Notes under the pieces: model-generated
What the model was told of the DNA's origin: nothing
Database searches by the model: none
Seen by the model: the letters and a program-made list of their open reading frames with translations, nothing else
Shown here: piece by piece, positions 50,336-57,727 of the stretch
How positions within the stretch are numbered: position 1 is the first letter of the stretch
Layout of the letters: the number at the start of each line of letters is the position of its first letter
Position numbers and translations under genes: made by a program
Virus record (IMG/VR): IMGVR_UViG_3300010883_000009
Coordinates: 29,876-93,875 of that record
Direction: 5' to 3' (one strand)
DNA: 64,000 nt
Source of the DNA: a virus

Positions 50336-51178
50336 ATGAAATCATGGTATAAGACAGCCCAATTATCAGGATACCTGATGGGAGCATCCGCTGATGGCAT
50401 CCGCGATTCTAAAAGCCACAGATGGTATAGACGCTCTAATGCGCAACAGGACTTCCCATTCTACGAAGAAGTACCCGCAGAAGCTCCCACAACGCCTGAG
50501 GAAGTCCTTAATGCCCCCAAAACAGTAGAACTTATGGATGAAGTTATCGAAAATTGTACGAATTATCACGAAGTTGCCAACGTCTTAGGACAAAATGGCT
50601 TCTCTTGGACAACTGTTGCCTTCCCTCAAGATACTGTCATCACTGTCGATATCAATAACGAAACCCATGTAATAGATGATTTCGATATGCCAGAATCAAA
50701 GAACGGAAGCGAATGGGTCAATGACATGTGGGAACACGAACTGTACCATTATCTTCCGCCATCCAAAGACGAAGACTTTTGGAAAGAAGTTGGTAAAGGA
50801 TTTACAGTTTACCATGCGACTACAGATGAGAATATTAAAAGCATCATGCAAGAAGGTATCCAACCAAAAGATGAAACCAGAGGGATCTCAAACAGAGGGA
50901 CTGGCTCCGCAGTATTTACTAGCGATAATCCTGAAGACATTAATTCCTATGGAGATAATGTTATAGAAATAAACGTAGGACAAATGAAAGATGATGGCTA
51001 CATGCCAAACGTTTCTAGAGAGACTCCCGTTGAAGAAAGCCAAATCAGAAGCGCATTGGCACATAAGATCGGAATTACCAACTACGAACCTTATCAGGAT
51101 TATTCGTCAGAAGGCATTTACGATACAACCATCATCTTTTATGGACCAATCCCCCTCAAGTACTTGACGGTCACATAA
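50336..51178 (+). CDS. Tagged ADP-ribosyltransferase-like protein A
   Basis: 280 residues. The N-terminus MKSWYKTAQLSGYL is the WYKTAQ tag. The C-terminal ~120 residues have FTVYHATTDENIKSIMQEGIQP then GSAVFTSDNPEDINSYGDNVIEINV, the H-T-type strand 1, turn and S-T-S-like strand pattern of the ART/Tpt1 fold (YHATT, FTSD). A catalytic Glu is not certain. The upstream half (RWYRRSNAQQDF, MDEVIENCTNYHEV) is unrecognised. If active it would modify host or phage proteins or nucleic acid; the fold match is moderate. Confidence 0.55.
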   Translation: MKSWYKTAQLSGYLMGASADGIRDSKSHRWYRRSNAQQDFPFYEEVPAEAPTTPEEVLNAPKTVELMDEVIENCTNYHEVANVLGQNGFSWTTVAFPQDTVITVDINNETHVIDDFDMPESKNGSEWVNDMWEHELYHYLPPSKDEDFWKEVGKGFTVYHATTDENIKSIMQEGIQPKDETRGISNRGTGSAVFTSDNPEDINSYGDNVIEINVGQMKDDGYMPNVSRETPVEESQIRSALAHKIGITNYEPYQDYSSEGIYDTTIIFYGPIPLKYLTVT

Positions 51179-51863
51179 TCTGGTCAATATTTTCATAAAG
51201 ACATTTGAATTTACCCATGTCTTTATCAATATGCATATGTCCAAAGTACCACTTCTCAAACGTGGCGCTATTAGAAATATGGTCGAGATACTTGGAAGTC
51301 GGATCTTCCTTGTCTTCAGGAGCCTTGGAAAAGCCCAAAATAGGAACTAGAAAACGAGGCATCGTATGAGTCAGGATGTAATCCACCTTATACTGTACAC
51401 TTTCTAGCTGAGCCAATCCATAATCCATCTCAGTATAGTTGGGTACTTCCTCTTCCCAATAAGATATCCCAAGAGTTCTATGCCAACGGTCCCAAGAGTA
51501 GGCTCCGCCAAAACAGAAGAAGGTTTTACCCCCGATCAGGTATATTTCCCCTCTTTTAAGATGATATATACCCTTTCGGACAACGCCAACCTTACCTCCA
51601 AACATTTCCTCTTCAGGCAATAACCCCAAACGATAAAAGTTCTCATGGTTTCCATCAATAAATAGAGTAGTCCAAGGACGTTGTTCAAGCCATTTAAGCT
51701 CATACGCCTCTTTATTGTCGGGCTTATTGCTCCATATAATGCCGAAGTCACCTGCTACAATGGCAAAGTCATCTTTCGTAAGATTCTTGCCTTCGGGAAA
51801 CTTCTTTCTGGCAAGCCTCATCGGATCGCCATGGATATCCCCAGTTATGTAAATCTTGCTCAT
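51171..51863 (-). CDS. Calcineurin-like metallophosphoesterase
   Basis: 230 residues, a full-length single domain. Metal ligands: GDIHGD (Asp9, His11), AGDFG (Asp39), DGNHENF (Asn72, His73), ILTHTMPR and FGHMHID. The order and spacing are those of the calcineurin-like family, such as serine/threonine phosphatases and 2',3'-cyclic or bis-nucleotide phosphatases found in phages. Substrate unknown. The ATG overlaps the end of the C39-like peptidase gene by 4 bp, so the two are coupled. It converges on the ART-like gene with an 8-bp overlap. Confidence 0.88.
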   Translation of the reverse strand: MSKIYITGDIHGDPMRLARKKFPEGKNLTKDDFAIVAGDFGIIWSNKPDNKEAYELKWLEQRPWTTLFIDGNHENFYRLGLLPEEEMFGGKVGVVRKGIYHLKRGEIYLIGGKTFFCFGGAYSWDRWHRTLGISYWEEEVPNYTEMDYGLAQLESVQYKVDYILTHTMPRFLVPILGFSKAPEDKEDPTSKYLDHISNSATFEKWYFGHMHIDKDMGKFKCLYENIDQIM

Positions 51864-52270
51864 TCTAATATTGTAAAGGCTTCAGTCGCATTTGCAATAA
51901 CCTTTTTAGCCGACCTACGAACTACACCTTTCTTAAGATATGAATCAAATAAGCGAACATTATCATTCCTATAACCATAAGCATAAACTACGTGTGGGTC
52001 TTCCCAAGTGATATCATCGTCAATAACAAGACTACGACCCTTCCTTAAATGATACATCGCATTATGAGGTTTGATAGACTTGGTAAATATACCATAACCT
52101 TTAAGAACGGAGCGTAATCTGTCAAGACTAGCTCCATCGGGATAGCATCCTAAATTGCGAATAGCAGTATGTCTGGGCGGAATAGAGAGCTTTCTGCGGT
52201 GCAATACGTAACGTAATACGCAGGCGGTACAGGAGTACTCGTCCCCTTGCGTAAAATCGGCAATTTCCAT
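51860..52270 (-). CDS. C39-like papain-fold cysteine peptidase
   Basis: 136 residues. TQGDEYSCTACVLRYVL (Gln8, Cys14), EDPHVVYAYGY (His93) and VRLFDSYLKKG (Asp109) give the Gln-Cys-His-Asp layout of C39/BtrH-type peptidases in a near-minimal domain. There is no signal peptide or transporter fusion. A TGTATAAT ends 6 bp before the ATG and no Shine-Dalgarno is present, so the mRNA may be leaderless. It is coupled to the metallophosphoesterase. It might process a phage or host protein at a double-Gly-like site; the target is unknown. Confidence 0.7.
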   Translation of the reverse strand: MEIADFTQGDEYSCTACVLRYVLHRRKLSIPPRHTAIRNLGCYPDGASLDRLRSVLKGYGIFTKSIKPHNAMYHLRKGRSLVIDDDITWEDPHVVYAYGYRNDNVRLFDSYLKKGVVRRSAKKVIANATEAFTILE

Positions 52271-52276
52271 TCAGTT

Positions 52277-52282
52277 ATTATA
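52277..52282 (-). promoter_or_regulatory. Promoter -10 element for a leaderless transcript (TGTATAAT)
   Basis: TGATGTATAATAACTGATG: six bases between the -10 and the ATG of the C39-like gene, so the transcript would start at the start codon. Confidence 0.6.
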
Positions 52283-52300
52283 CATCAAAGAATGCGGGGA

Positions 52301-53017
52301 TTAGTTAGGTTCAATAACCATTGCTTGCATTATTTGTCGGTGGTATTGTTTCCAACTCAAGATGGCGAACCCATAATGCCCCCATCCTTCGCCCCAAGAA
52401 TTCTGAATGTAAACCCCTTTATCGTCATATCCGCACAGAAGTACAGCATGCCCTCCGCGTCCCTGCGCTCCGTCGCCTAGATCTCGAATCATACCTGTTT
52501 TTTTGTCAACATAATCCCATTCGTTTGTGATCCTGAATCCAGACAAAACAACTCCGTGTTGATGTAGGGCGAATTTGATCGACAGAATCCGCTTCTGTTC
52601 TTGATTCAAAGTGCTTTGATTGACAGATGGATAATCTATGTACTTTGGAGTACCTTTGATGAGTTGTAAATTGAGAGCAGCTTTTGAAGCAGACTTTAAT
52701 GTTGTACCGTCACGATTGTTTCGATCAATCTTCTTAGCTTCTGCGTAGATCTTATCTCCATCAACTTGAGCGGGATAATGGAAAGTCTTCCAATTATGAA
52801 ACTCTATGTATCCTGCTGCCGTATAACCTGCGCAATGAGGCGTTTGATACTGATTGGATGAACTCAAGCACATATCTCTTGAATCAATACGTATCGGAGC
52901 TATGAACTGTTGAGGTACAGCCATAACGTTCCTCTCGCTTCTAGGCGTTGCATCATCAACCAACCCACCTGATTCAAATTCTGTTTTCCGATACTTAAAA
53001 TAGTCAACTAGAAACAT
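52301..53017 (-). CDS. Papain-family (C1A-like) cysteine peptidase
   Basis: 238 residues. NQYQTPHCAGYTAAGY supplies the oxyanion Gln58 and nucleophile Cys62; GRGGHAVLLCGYDDKG has His190; YIQNSWGEGWGHYGFAIL has Asn206. This is the complete C1A pattern. The classic second Cys of the CGSC loop is missing. There is no signal peptide, although a lipoprotein gene overlaps its start by 10 bp and could act in the same place. It may degrade host proteins or act on the host surface. Papain-type enzymes are rare in phages. Confidence 0.85.
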   Translation of the reverse strand: MFLVDYFKYRKTEFESGGLVDDATPRSERNVMAVPQQFIAPIRIDSRDMCLSSSNQYQTPHCAGYTAAGYIEFHNWKTFHYPAQVDGDKIYAEAKKIDRNNRDGTTLKSASKAALNLQLIKGTPKYIDYPSVNQSTLNQEQKRILSIKFALHQHGVVLSGFRITNEWDYVDKKTGMIRDLGDGAQGRGGHAVLLCGYDDKGVYIQNSWGEGWGHYGFAILSWKQYHRQIMQAMVIEPN

Positions 53018-53193
53018 GATCCATCCTCCATATAGTTGTTGGTTCTTGAAAATTCATTCGTAACAAGTGCTGGGACACGATCCGTAAAAGGACTATCATC
53101 TATCAAAGGAGGTCGAGGGTCTCTAGAATTCGTCGTCGTACATCCAAGAAGTATCGACAGAGAGATAGCGGAGATGCAAAGTAAGCGTTTCAT
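53008..53193 (-). CDS. Small lipoprotein
   Basis: 61 residues. MKRLLCISAISLSILLGCTTT is a lipoprotein signal peptide with lipobox ILLGC, so the mature form would be ~44 residues starting at Cys18, anchored to a membrane (outer membrane in a Gram-negative host). The mature part is Pro/Asp/Asn-rich. It could be an outer spanin, a superinfection-exclusion lipoprotein or a partner of the papain-like enzyme whose gene it overlaps. No inner spanin was recognised. Confidence 0.7.
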   Translation of the reverse strand: MKRLLCISAISLSILLGCTTTNSRDPRPPLIDDSPFTDRVPALVTNEFSRTNNYMEDGSCF

Positions 53194-53368
53194 GTAATAC
53201 TATTCCAAAAAACGTTCATTAGAACCTCTGAAAAACAGATTACGAACTCGATGAAGAACTGTCAACAGAACTAGATGAAATTGATTCATGTGAGAATGAT
53301 CCTACTGTTTGTTCTCCTGATGTTACGTCTCGAAGGGTTTCTAATGGGAAAATACGAAATAGAAAGGC
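53194..53368 (+). other. Gap with a start-less, acidic reading frame
   Basis: 175 bp between divergent genes. From 53235 a plus-strand frame without an ATG encodes DYELDEELSTELDEID and runs to a TGA that overlaps the ATG of 53369 (ATGA). It may be the remnant of a deleted gene whose coupling to the next gene remains. No hairpin or TGTATAAT was found in it. Confidence 0.3.
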
Positions 53369-54295
53369 ATGAAATCATGGTACAGATTGGCGCAGAGTAA
53401 GCCTAGACAGTTCGAGTTCGACAACGCAGAAAATGTGTTTTACAAGGTTCTCGAACAACAGGAGCCATTTGAAGAAGATGACATTCTAAGAGTTTATCAC
53501 GCCTTCCGCGATATGAACGATGCCATCATGACAACCAAACATGGATTGAGTGGGCAATCCGCTACATCTAGAGTCTATTCCTACGAATCCAATAACAATC
53601 CTAAGGGACTATTCGTTACAACAGATTTTAACACATCAAAAGACTTTACTAGCCACGGCGCTATCATAGAATTTCAATGTAAGTTCAGCGAACTCGAAAT
53701 TCCTGTTTGGCCGGGAGGCGGATATACCGTGCAAGGACAAATGGCAGAGTATTGGGAATGGGATAAGCTTGACGAACAGCGCCAAGAAGCTATTCTAAAA
53801 CAACGAGAAAAAGCTAAAGAGTCTGAGTACCCCGCTGTAGCTAACTCAAGTAGACCTGAACTAGCAGAGATGCTTATGTCTCCAAGAGAATATCAAGCTT
53901 TGTTCATAGGAGATCTTAATGCCAACCGTATAGATTGGGTTTGGGTGAGAGACAGTCAACAGGATTACGCAAGAATTGATGACCCTTGGAAAGAAATGTC
54001 AACAGAAACATTTCTTGAAACGTATGAGTACCAGAAGCAAAAAGCTTTTAGCGGCGAAGAAAGAATGTCAGATCAACATATGGATATCGAAAGGAAAATC
54101 TATATGCCTGAAGATAACTTCGATCCAACAACGTTTTTGCAGAAGCTTAGTGAAGACCATGGATACTCTGCGCAAGAGTTGATGGACATCATCAAAGGAT
54201 GGTCGTTAGGAGACGCTGTAGACTATCTAAAAGCTTACATATGGCCTAAACAAGAAAACAGCCTACAGCAATGGCTGCAAACTGTTTTTCAGTAA
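53369..54295 (+). CDS. Tagged ADP-ribosyltransferase-like protein B
   Basis: 308 residues. MKSWYRLAQSKPR combines both tag forms. DILRVYHAFRDM, then GLFVTTDFNTSKDF, a VIIEF-like AIIEFQCKFSELEIPVW, and QALFIGDLNANRIDWVWV resemble the ART-like domains seen in phage proteins (H-type strand, T-x-D, final E/Q strand). The catalytic Glu is uncertain. The C-terminal ~60 residues are helical. Same orientation and tag type as 50336-51178, though sequence identity outside the tag is low. AGAAAGG precedes the ATG. Confidence 0.5.
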   Translation: MKSWYRLAQSKPRQFEFDNAENVFYKVLEQQEPFEEDDILRVYHAFRDMNDAIMTTKHGLSGQSATSRVYSYESNNNPKGLFVTTDFNTSKDFTSHGAIIEFQCKFSELEIPVWPGGGYTVQGQMAEYWEWDKLDEQRQEAILKQREKAKESEYPAVANSSRPELAEMLMSPREYQALFIGDLNANRIDWVWVRDSQQDYARIDDPWKEMSTETFLETYEYQKQKAFSGEERMSDQHMDIERKIYMPEDNFDPTTFLQKLSEDHGYSAQELMDIIKGWSLGDAVDYLKAYIWPKQENSLQQWLQTVFQ

Positions 54296-54305
54296 AAATA
54301 AACAA

Positions 54306-56531
54306 TTACTCGTTGTGCCAATCGGTACGAGTCAATCTGTCTGTATTGCCATGAGTATCTCCCCATCCGTTACCCATTAAAGTAACTGTGAACGGGACTT
54401 TACCCTGAAGTCTGTCTTCAACAATCTTGCAATATTTTCTGACTCGTTCCTTCGGATAATGAGTATCACCATTTGGATCGGGCTTCCATCCCCAATAAAT
54501 AGGACCACCCATAACTAAAGGTATGCCATTTTCAATATTGTTTTTGTTTATGATGCGAAGATTGTTATGGAATAAGGAACCAGCATTGAAGATAAGATTC
54601 CCTGAAGCTTCTATCGGGGAATCAGCCTTTGTAATTTCCCCGCTCTTATGCGCAAAAATGGAATCTACAATAGCAATATTCGGTGAAACGTTTCTTGCAA
54701 CGCTGCACAACGTCATTAGGAAAGTATGGTAATCTTTATGTTCATTCCAATGTTCTTCTGTAGTACCTCTCCATGAGAAAGTTACAAATTCGCAACTAGG
54801 AGCAACATCCTCGATTACCTGTTTGATTCTGTTGAAGTCGCCAAAGTAAGGCATATGCAATCCTTCTTCTCTAGAGATCGCTAAACCTATACTCCATTCA
54901 TTCGTATAAGATTCAACTAAATCTTTAAGGACTGCGGGATCTTCATAGTCATAATAAACAAATAAAAGACCATCGTATCCAATAGATTTGAAATAAGCGA
55001 TTTCAGCAGCTTGGTTTTGAGCCTCAGTATCATTCGTAGGAACTCGAACTTCAGCAATGAATTTCTTTCTCATGATGCTCTGAGGCAATGGAACGAAGTT
55101 TAAAGCTCCTTCAAAAATTGTTCCTTCGCCTTCTACCCATGCCAAAACATTGCTCGGATCAACATAGTTGTCATATACCTGCTCACCAATCATACGTTCT
55201 CTGAACCTTGAAGAATAGATGTCTGACCATGCATATTTTGTCTGATTCTCAATGTAACTTCCATAACTACTATCTAACATTACCACGCCTTCGGCGTTTG
55301 TAAAATCAGGCGCAGCAAGTGCTTTAAACGCCAAGTAATCGTTCCACTCGTTAATCTCTGCATCCATTTTATCTGTTACAAAAACAACTTCACCTATAAG
55401 AGATGTGTTCGTACCGGCAGAAACCTCGGATACAATCGAAGCAACACCCTCGATAACAAGAGAATTTGTATCAGAAGAAATCTTATCTGTTACAAAAACA
55501 ACTTCACCTATAAGAGATGTGTTCGTGCCAGCAGAAACCTCAGATACAATCGAAGCAACACCATCGATAACAAGAGAATTTGTATCAGAAGAAATCTTAT
55601 CTGTTACAAAAACAACTTCACCTACAAGCGGAGCGTTCGTGCCAGCAGAAACCTCAGATACAATTAGTGATGTTCCTTCAATGATAGACGGTGTTAAAGT
55701 AACAATGTTACTAAATGAAAAATGCATATTAGCTTCAATAGTTATATCGCTTACCGAAACATAAGGCGCAATAAAAGACAAACTGTCTAACTTCAGCAAT
55801 TCGACTGGCTTCAACTTTTGAAGTTCGTAGGAAACCCTGTCTGTGTGAACATACGTGTTACTTGTAATCCCAACGTTATCCAACTGAGCTATGTTATATT
55901 CAAGGTCGGGTAAAGGAGCAACCAAACCTTGATCTTCTAACTTCCCAATTGAATAATCCATGTTAGGAATTGCATTGGCGAGATTGAAAGAAAGTCGAGA
56001 GGCGCTATTAGTCAATAGAGCCATATACCAATCCATTGAATTTCTAGCTGACTTCGCAGAACGTACAGAAGCCCTCGCCCTTGCTCTAGGAGAATGCGGA
56101 TCTTCTTTCCTGAAGATCCGGACAATAAACCCGAAAGGATTCCTTCGAACCTTTGGACGAGGATTTAAAATTCTTACCGTGAAGCCAAGATTTTCTCTTA
56201 GTTTCTCGTTTAAGTTTTCTTCTGTTCCATTCTTTACTAAAGATTGAGTAATGGGATGCATTATGGCAAGGACGCTAAGTTCTCCGTCTTTTCCGACAAA
56301 GGTCATCCCTCTAGATCGAATAGCGAGCCTTGACTTACCAACGCAATACTCTAGCAACTCTACTTCCGTAAGCTCTTTCGTTGTCATGTCAACAACGAAA
56401 CTAGTCTCAGGGATTTGAGCAATCTCGTTCGTAGCATCCTCGTAAAAAGGATGATCTACAAATTGTCCATTAGATGCTAAAGGGCTAATCAACAAGAATA
56501 GACCTAAAGCTATATATCTCAAAAGCTTCAT
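54306..56531 (-). CDS. Secreted glycosidase-like protein with internal repeats
   Basis: 741 residues from ATG 56531 (MKLLRYIALGLFLL), chosen because AGGAAA lies upstream. It carries a signal peptide (cleavage near SNGQ). A basic region (SPRARARASVRSAKSAR) and coiled segments lead to three ~38-residue repeats (SEVSAGTN, GEVVFVTDKISSDTN). The C-terminal ~300 residues look like a TIM barrel: AEIAYFKSIGYDGLLFVYYDY, CEFVTFSWRGTTEEHWNEH, VMGGPIYWGWKPDP, and VTLMGNGWGD. The barrel resembles glycoside hydrolases, but I cannot name the family or catalytic pair. With 56554 and 57728 it forms a group of secreted genes. Confidence 0.6.
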   Translation of the reverse strand: MKLLRYIALGLFLLISPLASNGQFVDHPFYEDATNEIAQIPETSFVVDMTTKELTEVELLEYCVGKSRLAIRSRGMTFVGKDGELSVLAIMHPITQSLVKNGTEENLNEKLRENLGFTVRILNPRPKVRRNPFGFIVRIFRKEDPHSPRARARASVRSAKSARNSMDWYMALLTNSASRLSFNLANAIPNMDYSIGKLEDQGLVAPLPDLEYNIAQLDNVGITSNTYVHTDRVSYELQKLKPVELLKLDSLSFIAPYVSVSDITIEANMHFSFSNIVTLTPSIIEGTSLIVSEVSAGTNAPLVGEVVFVTDKISSDTNSLVIDGVASIVSEVSAGTNTSLIGEVVFVTDKISSDTNSLVIEGVASIVSEVSAGTNTSLIGEVVFVTDKMDAEINEWNDYLAFKALAAPDFTNAEGVVMLDSSYGSYIENQTKYAWSDIYSSRFRERMIGEQVYDNYVDPSNVLAWVEGEGTIFEGALNFVPLPQSIMRKKFIAEVRVPTNDTEAQNQAAEIAYFKSIGYDGLLFVYYDYEDPAVLKDLVESYTNEWSIGLAISREEGLHMPYFGDFNRIKQVIEDVAPSCEFVTFSWRGTTEEHWNEHKDYHTFLMTLCSVARNVSPNIAIVDSIFAHKSGEITKADSPIEASGNLIFNAGSLFHNNLRIINKNNIENGIPLVMGGPIYWGWKPDPNGDTHYPKERVRKYCKIVEDRLQGKVPFTVTLMGNGWGDTHGNTDRLTRTDWHNE
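55371..55690 (-). repeat. Three 114-bp tandem repeats inside the secreted protein gene
   Basis: Copies begin at 55371, 55485 and 55599 (the last partial), exactly 114 bp apart, with only a few base differences. They encode the 38-residue unit in frame, so copy number can change without breaking the protein. Confidence 0.9.
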
Positions 56532-56553
56532 AGTCAAAGTTTCCTGTTGTTAA

Positions 56554-57669
56554 TTACTGAGCAGCAGTCCAGTCGAATGTTCCGCCTTCGTTGTATACTA
56601 GCATCCAATCTTGAAAAAGATCATATCCTAACGCAAGATAAACGTGAGGAAGAAACTTAAGAGGATCTGGATCAAGTTGACCGTTCATAATCATATCACC
56701 AATCTGCTGGCCATATGTCTGAATATGAGTGCGGTCCAACGGCTCAATAGTAACACCACACGTAAGGAGAGCAGCTTCAATTCCTTTCAAAGCGGGAGAA
56801 TTAAGAAGATCAATAACTGGACTAACTTTCTCTGTAATGTTTGTTCTTCCAGCTTCCCCAACAAAAGTTTTACCTTCTGTTCTAAGAATAGGCTTTACCT
56901 TTTCCTGACATTCCTGAGCAATGCGAGCAGCAATCGCTTCATTGAACTTCATTGGCTTAATCACGTCAGGAGAAGTAACGATGGAGAAAATCTCATTGAG
57001 ACTCGACTTCTGCAAAACAGTATTCGCACCATACTTTTTTTGGAAGTACAGAAGCGTTGGCTGAGGATGAGCCTTTTTTGCATTGATATACGAGGTAGCA
57101 TCTGTAGCAGAAGTGCCCAAATTTACATCCGATACAATATGTGCTGTTGTTGCATTTTGAGCTAAACCGCTAATATTTGCGCCGACGACAAGGTTACTGC
57201 CCTTTTCTTCGTAATATAGATCTATAGCCTTTTTTGCTGAAGCTTTTGCTGTCGGAAAATCTCCCTTTGAGTTGCTTCGATTAGCTGAGATTGTCCATGA
57301 GGTGACAAGTTGCCAAAGCCAAATATCATTCCCCCTAGCAAAACTGACAAAAGGATCAGCAGCGGCATCTAAACGACTAATCATGTCATCATATTCCGCT
57401 GCTGTTGTAGTACTGCCTCCGGGTGAATCCGATTTAACTGCTAATGACGATGCCCATTGAGCCGAAAAATTATTGGCAGCAGAGATATCATAAGCCGAGG
57501 CATTTGTGTCTGTAACCAATGCGGAATCAATCAGGGAGATAGCCTCTGCCAATTTGTTTGAATGATACAATGTAATCGCGCCTTGAAGATCTTCTTTGAG
57601 ATCAGCCATTGCACTTCCGGCAGTAATAAGCGCTGCCAGTACTGCTACCGTTATGATTTTGAACTTCAT
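56554..57669 (-). CDS. Secreted hypothetical protein with helical N-terminal domain
   Basis: 371 residues. MKFKIITVAVLAALITAGSAMA is a Sec signal peptide with an AMA cleavage site. The mature N-terminus (LQGAITLYHSNKLAEAISLIDSAL, PTAKASAKKAIDLYY) is TPR-like; the C-terminal part has IAARIAQECQEKVKPILRTEGKTFVG. RTEGKTFVGEAG echoes SRGMTFVGKDGE in the neighbouring secreted gene, hinting at a related domain. Strong AAGGAG, promoter TGTATAAT upstream. Function unknown; possibly a virion or envelope-associated protein. Confidence 0.65.
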   Translation of the reverse strand: MKFKIITVAVLAALITAGSAMADLKEDLQGAITLYHSNKLAEAISLIDSALVTDTNASAYDISAANNFSAQWASSLAVKSDSPGGSTTTAAEYDDMISRLDAAADPFVSFARGNDIWLWQLVTSWTISANRSNSKGDFPTAKASAKKAIDLYYEEKGSNLVVGANISGLAQNATTAHIVSDVNLGTSATDATSYINAKKAHPQPTLLYFQKKYGANTVLQKSSLNEIFSIVTSPDVIKPMKFNEAIAARIAQECQEKVKPILRTEGKTFVGEAGRTNITEKVSPVIDLLNSPALKGIEAALLTCGVTIEPLDRTHIQTYGQQIGDMIMNGQLDPDPLKFLPHVYLALGYDLFQDWMLVYNEGGTFDWTAAQ

Positions 57670-57719
57670 TTTTGTTTCTCCTTGTTTGTTTTTTACTTAA
57701 TTCGGGATATTTGCAATCT

Positions 57720-57725
57720 ATTATA
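57720..57725 (-). promoter_or_regulatory. Promoter -10 element (TGATGTATAATAGATT)
   Basis: 51 bp upstream of the ATG of 56554-57669, at the end of 57728-58534. Shares TGTATAATAGATT with the site at 25672. Confidence 0.6.
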
Positions 57726-57727
57726 CA

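Noticed and set aside
55371-55690. Possible CRISPR array
   Set aside because: The 114-bp units are contiguous, coding and have no variable spacers.
55405-55764. 119-residue plus-strand frame with perfect internal repeats
   Set aside because: It is only the antisense of the 114-bp in-frame repeats of the secreted minus-strand gene.
56644-57165. 173-residue plus-strand frame
   Set aside because: It lies wholly antisense to a secreted-protein gene with signal peptide and good start; no own start signals.
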